53,402 nt of DNA from a virus. Both the position numbers and the translations under genes were made by a program. The notes below the pieces were generated by a model, which ran no database searches, had not been told where the DNA came from, and saw only the letters and a program-made list of their open reading frames with translations. Every line of letters begins with the position of its first letter. The first letter of the stretch is position 1. The stretch is taken from positions 1-53,402 of the IMG/VR virus record IMGVR_UViG_3300015264_000030. One strand, 5' to 3'. Positions 15,063 to 22,876 of this stretch are shown here, one piece after another.

Positions 15063-15572
15063 ATGGCGTTCGATTCCACAATTAGGTTAAGGCAAATGAA
15101 TCAGGCAGAATTGTCTGGTTTTCTTATCCCAATTATTCTCACTTATTTAAGTAATACTGGCAATTTAAGTGGAGTTTTTTATCCATTATTAAATAATCCG
15201 AGCGGTTATCTTCAATCTGGCGCATTTATATCTCAGGTTGATTTAGATAGTGCGATTACCCAAGCTCTTTCTTTTGTATCCAATAATTTTTATCCTGATT
15301 CAAACCCTAGTGGATTTTTAAGAGCTTCGGATATTACTCATGCTACAAATTCTTTTTTGGTAAATTGTTCATCTGGCGTTGATACACAATTTGTTAATTT
15401 TCCATTTCCATTTACAGGAATTCCTAATATAAATTGTTCATTTCTCAATAATATTGATAATAACATTTATTATTTTGGCATCTCAGGTGTAAATACTACT
15501 GGATTTTATGTGAATTATAGCGATACGGTTGCCAAAACTGGGTATAAACTAAGCGTAATTACAGACTTATAA
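15063..15572 (+). CDS. Short fibre/adhesin with shared N-terminal anchor
   Basis: A 169-aa protein whose first 18 residues (MAFDSTIRLRQMNQAEL) nearly repeat those of the large collagen-like fibre at 1022. The middle has fibre-type motifs NNPSGYL and SNPSGFL. Residues about 95-169 (DTQFVNFPFPFTGIPNIN..., INTTGFYVNYSDTV-type end) look like a small beta-sandwich of the H-type-lectin sort: V-F---F---P followed by TGF-V-FS and a short hydrophobic strand. The protein at 20825 ends the same way. Seven SG and four TG dipeptides in 169 residues. It could be a receptor-binding tip or a chaperone-like short fibre. It abuts the next gene with one nucleotide between. Confidence 0.6.
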   Translation: MAFDSTIRLRQMNQAELSGFLIPIILTYLSNTGNLSGVFYPLLNNPSGYLQSGAFISQVDLDSAITQALSFVSNNFYPDSNPSGFLRASDITHATNSFLVNCSSGVDTQFVNFPFPFTGIPNINCSFLNNIDNNIYYFGISGVNTTGFYVNYSDTVAKTGYKLSVITDL

Positions 15573-15573
15573 A

Positions 15574-17352
15574 ATGAAAAGTTTATTCAAACAAATTCAG
15601 GCGGGTGAATTAAATATTACTACTGGAAAGGTGGGAATAGGAGTCATCAATCCTCAATATATTTTAGATATAAATGGCTCTATCGGTAATTCCCTAGGCA
15701 TGAATACGGGTAGTTATATTGATTTAGGGAATAGTATTTTTGTTGATAACACTGGCGCTATTTCTTTTGACTATAATCAAAAAATTTTATTTGGTAATTG
15801 GTCTGGTAATGGATTTTCTCTTGATGGGCCTATTACAATAAGTGGAAATAATGTTATTACTGAAGATGAGACTGGTCAATTTTATTCATCAAGTAATCCA
15901 TCTGGATTTATTACAGGAAACCTGAATCTTTATTCTCTTGATTCCAAAGTCGTTCACATTATAGGAAATGAAATAATTAGTGGGAATAAAACTTTTTCAA
16001 GTCAAGTTACGGCCAATGGAGTTAAGTCAAATGTATTTCAAGATTCTTCTTCAATCAACGGTATTATTCTTAATTTGGGGATATTGACTACTGGTAATGA
16101 TTTATCTACTGATATAACAATAGATATGGCTCATGGTAGATTATCTAGGACGGGTGTTGTCCATCTTGATTGGTTTAATAATAAATTAAGTGGAAATTGG
16201 ACTGCTGAATCTTTAATTATCAGTGGTCAACCAGTATTAACTGGTTCAACCATTTCATTTATTACCACTGGACAAACTGGACAATTTGCATCTAATAGTA
16301 ATTTGTCAGCAACAGGAAGTTCTTTATCAACTTGGACAGGAAATTCTACTGGACTTTACTATCCTCGTAATTCTAATCCTTCTGGATTTATAACTAGCGG
16401 TCAAACTGGAATATTTGCTATAGATTCTAATGTAGTGCATATTACAGGGGATGAAAATATTCATGGTCTAAAGACATTTTCAGCGATTCAATCCGATTAT
16501 TGGACGGACATATACAATAATAAAGTTTCAATCGGTGGGTATCTTATAGATTCCAATAATAATATTTCTGTAGCTTGGGACGGCAGAGTATTACAAGATT
16601 CAAATATTACAACAAGTTTAGATTGGAGCAACAGAACATTACAAGATGGAAATGGAATAATAAGTCTAGATTATAATAATAGAAGATTACTAACAACTGA
16701 TGGCAATCCAATTCTTGATTGGCAAAATGGATACATAAGTGTTTTTCAAAATCTAAATGTAGATGGAATCGCTAGTTTTTCAAATCAACTATTGATTTCT
16801 GGTAATGATATTACTACATATTTTTATCCTAAAAATAATAATCCTTCTGGTTATATTACGAGCGGTCAAACTGGAATATTTGCTTCTACTGGAAACTTAG
16901 CTTCAACTGGAAATTTTATTTCTTCTTGGACGGGTGTATCAACTGGACTTTACTATCCTCGTAATTCTAATCCTTCTGGATATATTACGAGCGGGAATGG
17001 GTGCATTATAATCCAAAGCCAAAAAATAAATTTCGCCCAGACTGGAAACTATAGCCTATTCACAGTTCCAAGCGGTCAATTATTTTTGATTGATACAATG
17101 GAAGTCATAACGACCAATATCACCTCCCCGAATCAGCCGCCATATGTTTCATTCGGAAATACATCCAGTTTTGGAAGTTATACTTCTTCAATACAGACCA
17201 CTTCAAATTCCCAATATGCTCGTCATATTTTTGACAATCCGCAGAACGCGATTATTTCTGGAATCATTTTGACCGCATCCATTACAGCCGCCTCGACAGC
17301 GACCGTGCAATCTGGATATTTATTATACAAGGGATTTTTTACTAATTCATAA
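15574..17352 (+). CDS. Long tail-fibre-like protein with repeated NPSG(F/Y)ITSGQTG modules
   Basis: A 592-aa fibre candidate. The N-terminus KVGIGVINPQYILDINGSIG (about 19-38) is the common beta-helix module of phage fibres (GIGT-P-Y-LDV-G). HIIGNEIISGNKTFSSQ and HITGDENIHGLKTFSAI (about 130 and 290) are copies of another well-known fibre repeat. YYPRNSNPSGFITSGQTG and variants recur several times. The last 110 residues differ (QTGNYSLFTVPSGQLFLID...) and form a probable receptor-binding or trimerisation tip. Near-identical DNA in the repeats would favour recombination and length change. The ATG follows the previous stop by one nucleotide and depends on coupling. Confidence 0.75.
   Translation: MKSLFKQIQAGELNITTGKVGIGVINPQYILDINGSIGNSLGMNTGSYIDLGNSIFVDNTGAISFDYNQKILFGNWSGNGFSLDGPITISGNNVITEDETGQFYSSSNPSGFITGNLNLYSLDSKVVHIIGNEIISGNKTFSSQVTANGVKSNVFQDSSSINGIILNLGILTTGNDLSTDITIDMAHGRLSRTGVVHLDWFNNKLSGNWTAESLIISGQPVLTGSTISFITTGQTGQFASNSNLSATGSSLSTWTGNSTGLYYPRNSNPSGFITSGQTGIFAIDSNVVHITGDENIHGLKTFSAIQSDYWTDIYNNKVSIGGYLIDSNNNISVAWDGRVLQDSNITTSLDWSNRTLQDGNGIISLDYNNRRLLTTDGNPILDWQNGYISVFQNLNVDGIASFSNQLLISGNDITTYFYPKNNNPSGYITSGQTGIFASTGNLASTGNFISSWTGVSTGLYYPRNSNPSGYITSGNGCIIIQSQKINFAQTGNYSLFTVPSGQLFLIDTMEVITTNITSPNQPPYVSFGNTSSFGSYTSSIQTTSNSQYARHIFDNPQNAIISGIILTASITAASTATVQSGYLLYKGFFTNS
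16348..16386 (+). repeat. Direct repeat, copy 1 (39 nt)
   Basis: Identical to 16942-16980; encodes the TGLYYPRNSNPSG motif of the fibre protein. Confidence 0.9.
16396..16419 (+). repeat. Direct repeat, copy 1 (24 nt)
   Basis: Identical to 16861-16884; encodes SGQTGIFA. Confidence 0.9.
16861..16884 (+). repeat. Direct repeat, copy 2 (24 nt)
   Basis: Identical to 16396-16419, within the same fibre gene. Confidence 0.9.
16942..16980 (+). repeat. Direct repeat, copy 2 (39 nt)
   Basis: Identical to 16348-16386, 594 nt downstream in the same frame. Confidence 0.9.
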
Positions 17353-17356
17353 AATT

Positions 17357-18820
17357 ATGAGCGTGTTTATAGGAGGATATTTTGGAGGATATAAATTTTC
17401 GTTAATTAGCGCAAACGCTCCTTCATTGATACTCAATACATCTGGTTCAATAATAACATCTGGGCATTTGATAGATGCTAATTTCATTACAACAACTTAT
17501 AGTAGAGTTATATCTGGAACACAGTATTTAGTTCAAGTAGTTCCTCAACAATATAACTTTTGGGGGAATACTCCGATTGTTAATTTATCAACGGATAATA
17601 CTGGAATCGCAACCATTGATAATCTTGGGAACGTAAGTTATGTGAATACTGGACATTTTAATGTAATAGCAAATACAAATTCTAATTCTTATTATAGTGG
17701 TCAAACTGCTATGTTGCCATTGACTAATATAAGTGGGGGAAGCGGATTAAGTTCTGTAAGCGTATTTGCTCCAGACGCAATTAGCATATCTAATCACGTT
17801 TTAATCATTTATAATACTAATTCTAACGATAGCATTAACTTAAAAAATTATTATACGGGTCACAGACCACTATTTTCAGGAGCGAATATTTTAGGTATTT
17901 CGTGTCCGTCTGGTCAAGAAAGCATATCTTCATCTGGATTTACGGGAAGCATAAGACAGCCGATAATAAATTACCTTACTGGAGTCTCTGGAACAAAACA
18001 GATACGTTATGCCGTTATGATGTGCGATATTCCAACTAGAATATCCGATAATGCACTGGCTCCTTCCATATTTTTCCCATATGGATATAGTGTATCTTAT
18101 GAACTTTATCTTTCTTATTGGAGATTAGGATTGAGAAGCGGATATGATTATAACCAGCAAAATAATCACTTTAATTTGGCACAATTCCAAAATAATACCA
18201 TTTTGACTTCATATATCAATTTCGGTTCATATAAAGATTGCACTTCATATATTGATAAAGTCACCTCAAATCAAACAGGAATTTATTTAACTGGTTCGCA
18301 AAATACTGGATATTATATCGAAGATATGGGGGCTTTTATCGGTTCTCTTACATATTTTTCGGGAAGAAATCTGCAACCATTGATTGAAGCTTTCCCATCT
18401 GTCAATTATACTTATCATTCAAGCAATCAATCTCATATAAATACTGGAAATAATTTAGCTGGATATTGTTCTTGGGGCAATGATGGTGGAATGGGCCAGT
18501 ATTATGCTATTGACGGAACTGTCAAATGGGGTCAGAATAATAACTGGTATCTAATCTTAACGGTTGATAGTTTTAATGGACAAAGAAATGGTGGAGGAAA
18601 TTTCATTGATTGGTTTAGTAGCGGGGCTTTTGGTGGAACTGGATATAATAATTGTCCAGTTGGCGCAGTTGGAAATGTCGAAGAACCTTTGCTTGGTCAT
18701 TCATGTCTTTCGGGATATTTTAATTTATGGCAAACTGGTTATCCATTTATTGAATGTGCTTGGCAATCAAGGCAAACGCCTTATTTTGCTGCATTTGGTG
18801 ACCCATTTTGTGTGATATAA
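17357..18820 (+). CDS. Virion-associated protein: Big2-like domain plus gingipain/caspase-like (TIGR03790-type) domain
   Basis: A 487-aa protein. Residues about 24-125 look like a Big2 immunoglobulin-like domain (STDNTGIATIDNLGNVSYVNTG). Residues about 137-487 match the pattern I know from TIGR03790, a family related to gingipain/C25 caspase-like folds: LIIYNTNSNDSINLKNYY (149-166), an I-YAVMM-DIPTRI strand (216-229), DNALAPS (231-237), LAGYCSWGNDGG (367-378), WYLILTVDSFNG (397-408), and the end with GAVGNVEEPLLG (436-447), GYPFIECAWQSRQTPYFAAFGDP (461-483). Candidate catalytic Cys/His residues (C371, H360, H448) are not assured. The gene lies among fibre genes, so I infer a virion enzyme or adhesin acting on host surface protein. 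The N-terminus has no signal peptide. Confidence 0.65.
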   Translation: MSVFIGGYFGGYKFSLISANAPSLILNTSGSIITSGHLIDANFITTTYSRVISGTQYLVQVVPQQYNFWGNTPIVNLSTDNTGIATIDNLGNVSYVNTGHFNVIANTNSNSYYSGQTAMLPLTNISGGSGLSSVSVFAPDAISISNHVLIIYNTNSNDSINLKNYYTGHRPLFSGANILGISCPSGQESISSSGFTGSIRQPIINYLTGVSGTKQIRYAVMMCDIPTRISDNALAPSIFFPYGYSVSYELYLSYWRLGLRSGYDYNQQNNHFNLAQFQNNTILTSYINFGSYKDCTSYIDKVTSNQTGIYLTGSQNTGYYIEDMGAFIGSLTYFSGRNLQPLIEAFPSVNYTYHSSNQSHINTGNNLAGYCSWGNDGGMGQYYAIDGTVKWGQNNNWYLILTVDSFNGQRNGGGNFIDWFSSGAFGGTGYNNCPVGAVGNVEEPLLGHSCLSGYFNLWQTGYPFIECAWQSRQTPYFAAFGDPFCVI

Positions 18821-18830
18821 GTGTAATTAT
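18821..18830 (+). promoter_or_regulatory. Candidate late promoter motif GTGTAATTAT
   Basis: Exact consensus immediately after the previous stop; only 4 nt before the ATG at 18835, so transcripts would be leaderless. Confidence 0.55.
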
Positions 18831-18834
18831 TGTT

Positions 18835-19602
18835 ATGAATGATGCTTTTAGAGAATCTGATACGATATTGTTCCGTAAATCTGTGACATTTCAAACTGGT
18901 TTTGGAATTATAGCGGATGAACCTTTTAACGTGGGTTCTTTGACCACTACTGGTTCTTTTCTTAATACTTATAATCAGATTAGGGCTTATGGGGGTATTA
19001 GTGGAACTGGTGGTTTTATAACAACTGGACAAACTGGAAATTTTTATCCATCTTCCAACCCCAATAATTACATTGATAATTCTGTCTTTAACGGAGATGG
19101 GAATCTTGTGACAATAGGAGGCGATGGCACTCAAGATGGCGTAGGATTTTTCTACATACTAAACTGTCAAGGAATAGGAGTTCTTAGTGCCGTGCAAAAT
19201 GCGTCACTCCCCGATATTGATTTCTTTAACGACCAATTATTGCAAGGAGGATACTTTGCAGACCCAAGTGTCCTAACTTTAGACTGGAATACTAAAGTTC
19301 TAACGGGTGGGGCATGGACGGCTCAAACGGGGTTTAATGTAGGGGGGTCAAATGCTATGACGATTTCTCAATATAGGGCTGGAACGATAAATATACCTAC
19401 TGCCACAACAAGTAAATTTGTGAATTTTTCTTCAAATTTTACGGGCATAAATTATGCAGTAAGTCTTACTTTCGACTCTAATCTTGCAACAGTGAATATG
19501 GCTTCATCAACAAGTAAAACGCTTAGCGGATTCACAATAGGACTTAATGCCGCCGTAGTAGGAGGAGTAAATATTGATTATATGGCTTTAATTTATAATT
19601 AA
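18835..19602 (+). CDS. Fibre-like structural protein
   Basis: A 255-aa protein. The start is the ATG at 18835 (MNDAFRESDTILFRKSV) rather than the TTG at 18808, because the latter lies within the previous gene and before the promoter-like motif. TTGQTGNFYPSSNPNNYI (about 66-83) is a copy of the fibre repeat seen in the gene at 15574. The C-terminal part (TTSKFVNFSSNFTGINYAVSL, then SKTLSGFTIGLNA) resembles the H-lectin-like ends at 15063 and 20825: V-F---F---- followed by GF-I. It is a probable appendage or receptor-binding component. Confidence 0.6.
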   Translation: MNDAFRESDTILFRKSVTFQTGFGIIADEPFNVGSLTTTGSFLNTYNQIRAYGGISGTGGFITTGQTGNFYPSSNPNNYIDNSVFNGDGNLVTIGGDGTQDGVGFFYILNCQGIGVLSAVQNASLPDIDFFNDQLLQGGYFADPSVLTLDWNTKVLTGGAWTAQTGFNVGGSNAMTISQYRAGTINIPTATTSKFVNFSSNFTGINYAVSLTFDSNLATVNMASSTSKTLSGFTIGLNAAVVGGVNIDYMALIYN

Positions 19603-19615
19603 ATCCTAAATTTAA

Positions 19616-19621
19616 TATAAT
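19616..19621 (+). promoter_or_regulatory. TATAAT box before the glycosyltransferase gene
   Basis: TATAAT between AAATTTAA and AATTCA, 6 nt before the ATG at 19628. No good -35 box. Confidence 0.35.
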
Positions 19622-19627
19622 AATTCA

Positions 19628-20284
19628 ATGAAAGCTCTTGCAATAGTATATGTAAAAGATACTAATGACATTCTACCTAGATGTTTGGAGGCGATAAAAA
19701 GTCAAACATATAAAGATTTCTCATTGGTTATACATGAAATGAAACCTATTCATTTTACGCATAATCAAAGTATAAATGGTTCTGAAAATGTAGTAAGAAA
19801 TAGAAATTATGTCAGAAAAATGGCTCTGGCTTCTGACGCTGAATATTTTATATGGATAGACGGTGATATAATTATCCCACCAAATACATTTGAAGATTTC
19901 ATTGATATATCCAAAAAACATGGGGAAAAATTATTAGGCGGATGGTATAAGGCAAGATATGGCGACATTTATGTTTCTGGAAGATGGGATGATAATGGAC
20001 TTTTAATAAAAACAAACCAAGTCCAAGAGGGAATAACTTGGTCTCATTTGATAGGCATAGGCTGTTCGATGATTCATCGTTCCCTGTTGGAAAAGCTTGA
20101 GTTTAGGACTGGATGCGACCAGCTCTCAAAAGATGAAAATGGTTTTACCTATTATGTGGGAGATTGTCTGGCCTTTTGCGAGGATTCAAGAAGACTTGGA
20201 GTTCTGCCAAAGTTGGTCGGGTCAATAGTTTGCGAACATATTCACGATAATCAAGACGGACATAAATTTTTGAAATCATCTTGA
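19628..20284 (+). CDS. Glycosyltransferase family 2-like (GT-A fold)
   Basis: A 218-aa enzyme candidate. The N-terminus KALAIVYVKDTNDILPRCLEAIKSQTYKDF is the usual GT-A opening (strand, then L-SI/QTY). A DxD metal/sugar-nucleotide motif lies at D78-G-D80 (YFIWIDGDIIIPP). GIGCSMIHRSLLEKLEF (about 140-156) and YYVGDCLAFCEDSRRLG (about 177-193) fit the acceptor-side motifs of family 2 enzymes, with ED as a possible catalytic base. It has no membrane segment, so it probably acts in the cytoplasm. Its place within the tail-fibre cluster suggests that it modifies virion proteins or host surface sugars. It ends with TGA. The protein contains only one SG dipeptide, unlike its structural neighbours. 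Confidence 0.8.
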   Translation: MKALAIVYVKDTNDILPRCLEAIKSQTYKDFSLVIHEMKPIHFTHNQSINGSENVVRNRNYVRKMALASDAEYFIWIDGDIIIPPNTFEDFIDISKKHGEKLLGGWYKARYGDIYVSGRWDDNGLLIKTNQVQEGITWSHLIGIGCSMIHRSLLEKLEFRTGCDQLSKDENGFTYYVGDCLAFCEDSRRLGVLPKLVGSIVCEHIHDNQDGHKFLKSS

Positions 20285-20317
20285 TGTTAGATTTGTGGAA
20301 TATATTGCGTTCTAAAT

Positions 20318-20470
20318 ATGTGTAATTATCAATATGTCAAAACGACTCAACTTTATTTAAGTGGACAAGATGTGACTGGATTAGCATTTGAATATCCTTC
20401 AATGGGAGTCGCAATGAGTGGACTATTACAAGATGCTCAAGACTTGATTTCTGGAAAAAAATTGTTCTAA
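20318..20470 (+). CDS. Small Ser-Gly-containing protein (50 aa), start uncertain
   Basis: An ORF below the usual size cut-off: MCNYQYVKTTQLYLSGQDV to DLISGKKLF. The body (TTQLYLSGQDVTGLAFEYPS) has the same composition as the phage's fibre proteins, and the frame fills an otherwise empty gap. Its ATG overlaps the GTGTAATTAT motif, so transcription from that motif would begin downstream of this start. The ATG at 20334, properly placed after the motif, opens a different frame that stops after eight codons (MSKRLNFI). A -1 shift at the AAAA run would join MSK to TTQLYLSG. Either a sequencing indel, a frameshift or an upstream-initiated mRNA could explain this. Confidence 0.45.
   Translation: MCNYQYVKTTQLYLSGQDVTGLAFEYPSMGVAMSGLLQDAQDLISGKKLF
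20320..20329 (+). promoter_or_regulatory. Candidate late promoter motif GTGTAATTAT
   Basis: Exact consensus copy, 4 nt before the ATG at 20334 and about 155 nt before the gene at 20485. Confidence 0.5.
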
Positions 20471-20484
20471 TATAACGCAAATTC

Positions 20485-20823
20485 ATGGCAAATTCTTTCG
20501 ACATTTGTATCGAACAGGGAGCCTCGCTGAATATTTCGCTGGTAGCCAGTGACTCAAGCGGGAACGCTATGAATCTGTCTGGTTATAGTGTTAGGGGTCA
20601 AGTAAAATATAGTTTTGGAAGCACGGGAATCATTCTGAACTTATCTCCAAAAGTTGACACAAGTTTCATAAGTGGAATTATCAATATTTCCGTCCCACCA
20701 GAAAATACGAGCGGACTGCCAATTACCAAAGCAGTCTATGACATAGAGGCTTTCAATAGTGGGGATTATTGTTTCAAAGTTATTAAAGGATACGCGAATA
20801 TTTTTCCGCAGGTTTCTTTCTAA
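20485..20823 (+). CDS. Small baseplate/tail beta-domain protein (BppU-N-like)
   Basis: A 112-aa protein beginning FDICIEQGASLNISLVASDSSG, then MNLSGYSVRGQVK and YDIEAFNSGDYCFKVIKGYANI near the end. This layout (QG-S-----, L-GY-----, YDIE----G------G----P-V) matches the small N-terminal beta-sandwich of phage baseplate upper proteins and related virion proteins. It stands alone rather than fused to a fibre. The downstream gene starts in a TAATATG junction and is likely co-translated. The role is inferred from this resemblance and context. Confidence 0.6.
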   Translation: MANSFDICIEQGASLNISLVASDSSGNAMNLSGYSVRGQVKYSFGSTGIILNLSPKVDTSFISGIINISVPPENTSGLPITKAVYDIEAFNSGDYCFKVIKGYANIFPQVSF

Positions 20824-20824
20824 T

Positions 20825-21214
20825 ATGGATATTGATGTTACAGTTAATACACAACCAATCAATGTTTCTGCAACGGTTTGTCCAGCAGTAAATATCAATG
20901 TTTCCACAATTCCCTCTTTTAATATTGAGGTTGGTATTAGAGGAATTCAAGGGCCTCCGGGTTCTGGTTGCTCTGGTTCATCTACCGGAGTAAATTTCCT
21001 CTACAATATCCCTAGTGGATTTGATAATTATTTGATTGGATTTCCTTTGAGTTTTTCTTCAATTCCTTTTGTTGAAACTACGTTGGAATTGCCCTCCGGC
21101 TCGAACAATTTATACACTTTCGCTACTCAAAATATCACGACAACTGGCTTTAATGTGGTATTTTCGGAGACAATTCAAGAAACTGGCTTAATTCTCAATA
21201 TCAAGTGTAATTAA
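20825..21214 (+). CDS. Short fibre/adhesin with collagen-like hinge and H-lectin-like tip
   Basis: A 129-aa protein. The ATG at 20825 is preferred to 20759 because it follows the previous stop in TAATATG and removes a 65-nt overlap. The N-terminal 45 residues are a repetitive beta strand region (INVSATVCPAVNINVSTIPS). A short collagen-like hinge GIRGIQGPPGSG (about 38-49) follows. The C-terminal domain (FLYNIPSGFDNYLIGFPLSF, then ITTTGFNVVFSETIQETG) is related to the end of the protein at 15063. The layout of anchor, collagen-like hinge and small globular tip is typical of short tail spikes or fibres. Confidence 0.6.
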   Translation: MDIDVTVNTQPINVSATVCPAVNINVSTIPSFNIEVGIRGIQGPPGSGCSGSSTGVNFLYNIPSGFDNYLIGFPLSFSSIPFVETTLELPSGSNNLYTFATQNITTTGFNVVFSETIQETGLILNIKCN

Positions 21215-21218
21215 CTAT

Positions 21219-21773
21219 ATGAAAGTGGTTGATATAGCTAATGAAATTTATCTTGAGAACGCCTCACCAAGCGATACGTCTATTCCGGCGATTGCTTTTT
21301 GGGTTCGTTCTAACGTGGGAAAATTAAATACGATTCTTTACGAAAACTTCTACATTGACCCAATTACATTAGATATTTACAAGTGTCCTGAATGGAGAAT
21401 TGGTATGATGGCTTCTTCTGTCATTAAGTTGATGTTTAAGATATATCGAATTGACTTGGATATTCGCAATATGCTTTATGCTGTAACTAATGACACCGTT
21501 TTGAAAGCAACCGACCAAGAATTCTCTATTGAGAAAGTCAACAAAAGTGAATTACTAAAAACGCTTACCGCTTTCAAAAAAGAAACTCTTAAAGAGCTTC
21601 AAGAATTAGTTCATAACTATCGCAGCTATCATGGAGAACCTGCTCAAGTCGCTGGCGATGATACTGTTGTCGGTCATTACGTTGGAATTACTTCTCAATA
21701 CACCCGTAATATTGTTGGAGGAGGCGGTGGGTCTAATGATTCAAGTCTTTATGATGAATTTGAGGAAACGTAA
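21219..21773 (+). CDS. Probable head-tail connector/adaptor protein
   Basis: A 184-aa mostly helical protein (DIANEIYLENASPSDTSIPA, FWVRSNVGKLNTILYENFY, then long charged helices at 95-145) with a Gly-rich, acidic tail (GGGGGSNDSSLYDEFEE). Helical adaptors that bind the portal (HK97 gp6-like) usually occupy this slot, directly before head-closure and tail-completion genes. No motif is definitive. It ends 2 nt before the next start, so translation is coupled. Confidence 0.55.
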   Translation: MKVVDIANEIYLENASPSDTSIPAIAFWVRSNVGKLNTILYENFYIDPITLDIYKCPEWRIGMMASSVIKLMFKIYRIDLDIRNMLYAVTNDTVLKATDQEFSIEKVNKSELLKTLTAFKKETLKELQELVHNYRSYHGEPAQVAGDDTVVGHYVGITSQYTRNIVGGGGGSNDSSLYDEFEET

Positions 21774-21775
21774 TT

Positions 21776-22231
21776 ATGCCAAGTCTTGTAACTGCCAACG
21801 AACAAAGTATCTTGACCGGACTTTTGGATAGCACATTCCAGACGTTTCAAAGAGATATTGTTGTTTGGAAATCTCCAATCAAGATACCTATTTCCGTAGC
21901 AAGCGAACCACAAGGCAGCTTTGGATTTGGAAATGCGCCTGTCGAACAAAAATACGAATATATTCCCGTAAGCGGAGTTTATCCAGCAGTTGTCCGTTAC
22001 GCAAGCACTCGTCATATTGGAGAAACAGAAGTCCTTCAAGGCACAAATTCTTTAAGTCACATTGGAGAAGTTAAAATTAAAGTCAGGCCAGATTGTTATG
22101 ACTTTATTGAGAATGGCATAACTGACAAAATTTCCTTTGATAATCTGGATTTTTATTTTGCTGGGAAGCCTCAAGCTAATCCATTTTTAGGCACACTATA
22201 TTATATTTATCAGTTGAAACCTAAAATTTAA
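21776..22231 (+). CDS. Probable head closure/neck protein
   Basis: A 151-aa beta-rich protein (RDIVVWKSPIKIPISVASEP; GEVKIKVRPDCYDFIENG; LYYIYQLKPKI). Composition and order, after a helical adaptor and before an HK97 gp10-like protein, suggest the head-closure (stopper) role between portal adaptor and tail. It is assigned by synteny rather than by motif. Starts 2 nt after the previous stop. Confidence 0.5.
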   Translation: MPSLVTANEQSILTGLLDSTFQTFQRDIVVWKSPIKIPISVASEPQGSFGFGNAPVEQKYEYIPVSGVYPAVVRYASTRHIGETEVLQGTNSLSHIGEVKIKVRPDCYDFIENGITDKISFDNLDFYFAGKPQANPFLGTLYYIYQLKPKI

Positions 22232-22232
22232 T

Positions 22233-22865
22233 ATGAGTCTTTTATATTTCAAACTAGACCAAAGAGCTATTCAAAAGTATCTCGAAGAAAGGGTTGCTTC
22301 TGCACCAGAAGTTCAGGCGAAGGTAAACCAAGTGATTGCTAGTCTTTTTGGCAGGGCGCATCAGGCTTTGATGAAGAATTTTTTAGAGCATCCAGTTACG
22401 ATGGAATTGAAAGAAGGTGTGGATGCATCTAATATCAGCAATACATTAAATGGAGAGGGAAATTTGTTTGGATTTTTAGGATTTTGGAATGGTCAAGACC
22501 CGACTTACGAACTTGAGGACTTATTGACGAAAATCAATTATGAAAAAAGTTCGATTCGTAAAAATGTAATCAATTATCGTATCATCGGAATTCCTTCAAA
22601 GAAGGACATTGAATATGCGACAGAAATGAATTGGGGTCATGGGACAAGTTGGGCTTACGCTATTGAGACAGGAATTTTTGAAGGTGATGCGGCATTGAGT
22701 CATTATATTTTCAAAAGTTGGGGAGGTAGCCGTTCCCAAGCTGGATTCCAGATTAAAGGATATGAATATAGTGAGGAGACATTTAATGCTACTCCCTATA
22801 TTTCTGATATTTTATCTAGGTTTCAGAATAGAGTAAGTAACGCAAATGGCAGATTTTTAATATAA
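22233..22865 (+). CDS. Probable neck/tail-completion protein (HK97 gp10-like)
   Basis: A 210-aa protein. The N-terminal helix (DQRAIQKYLEERVASAPEVQAKVNQVIAS) followed by FEHP/LEHPVTMELKEG and a mixed alpha/beta C-terminal part (YATEMNWGHGTSWAYAIETG) resembles tail-completion or HK97 gp10-like proteins. These join head and tail and contact the tube's terminator. Its position before the tail tube gene supports this. TAATATG junction with the gene before; no Shine-Dalgarno. Confidence 0.5.
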   Translation: MSLLYFKLDQRAIQKYLEERVASAPEVQAKVNQVIASLFGRAHQALMKNFLEHPVTMELKEGVDASNISNTLNGEGNLFGFLGFWNGQDPTYELEDLLTKINYEKSSIRKNVINYRIIGIPSKKDIEYATEMNWGHGTSWAYAIETGIFEGDAALSHYIFKSWGGSRSQAGFQIKGYEYSEETFNATPYISDILSRFQNRVSNANGRFLI

Positions 22866-22866
22866 T
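22861..22866 (+). promoter_or_regulatory. TATAAT box before the gene at 22877
   Basis: TATAAT overlaps the end of the previous gene (stop TAA at 22863-22865) and ends 10 nt before the ATG. Confidence 0.35.
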
Positions 22867-22876
22867 TAAATAAATA

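Noticed and set aside
15574-17352. Diversity-generating retroelement variable repeat in the fibre gene
   Set aside because: No reverse transcriptase, no template repeat, and the repeats are identical rather than adenine-varied.
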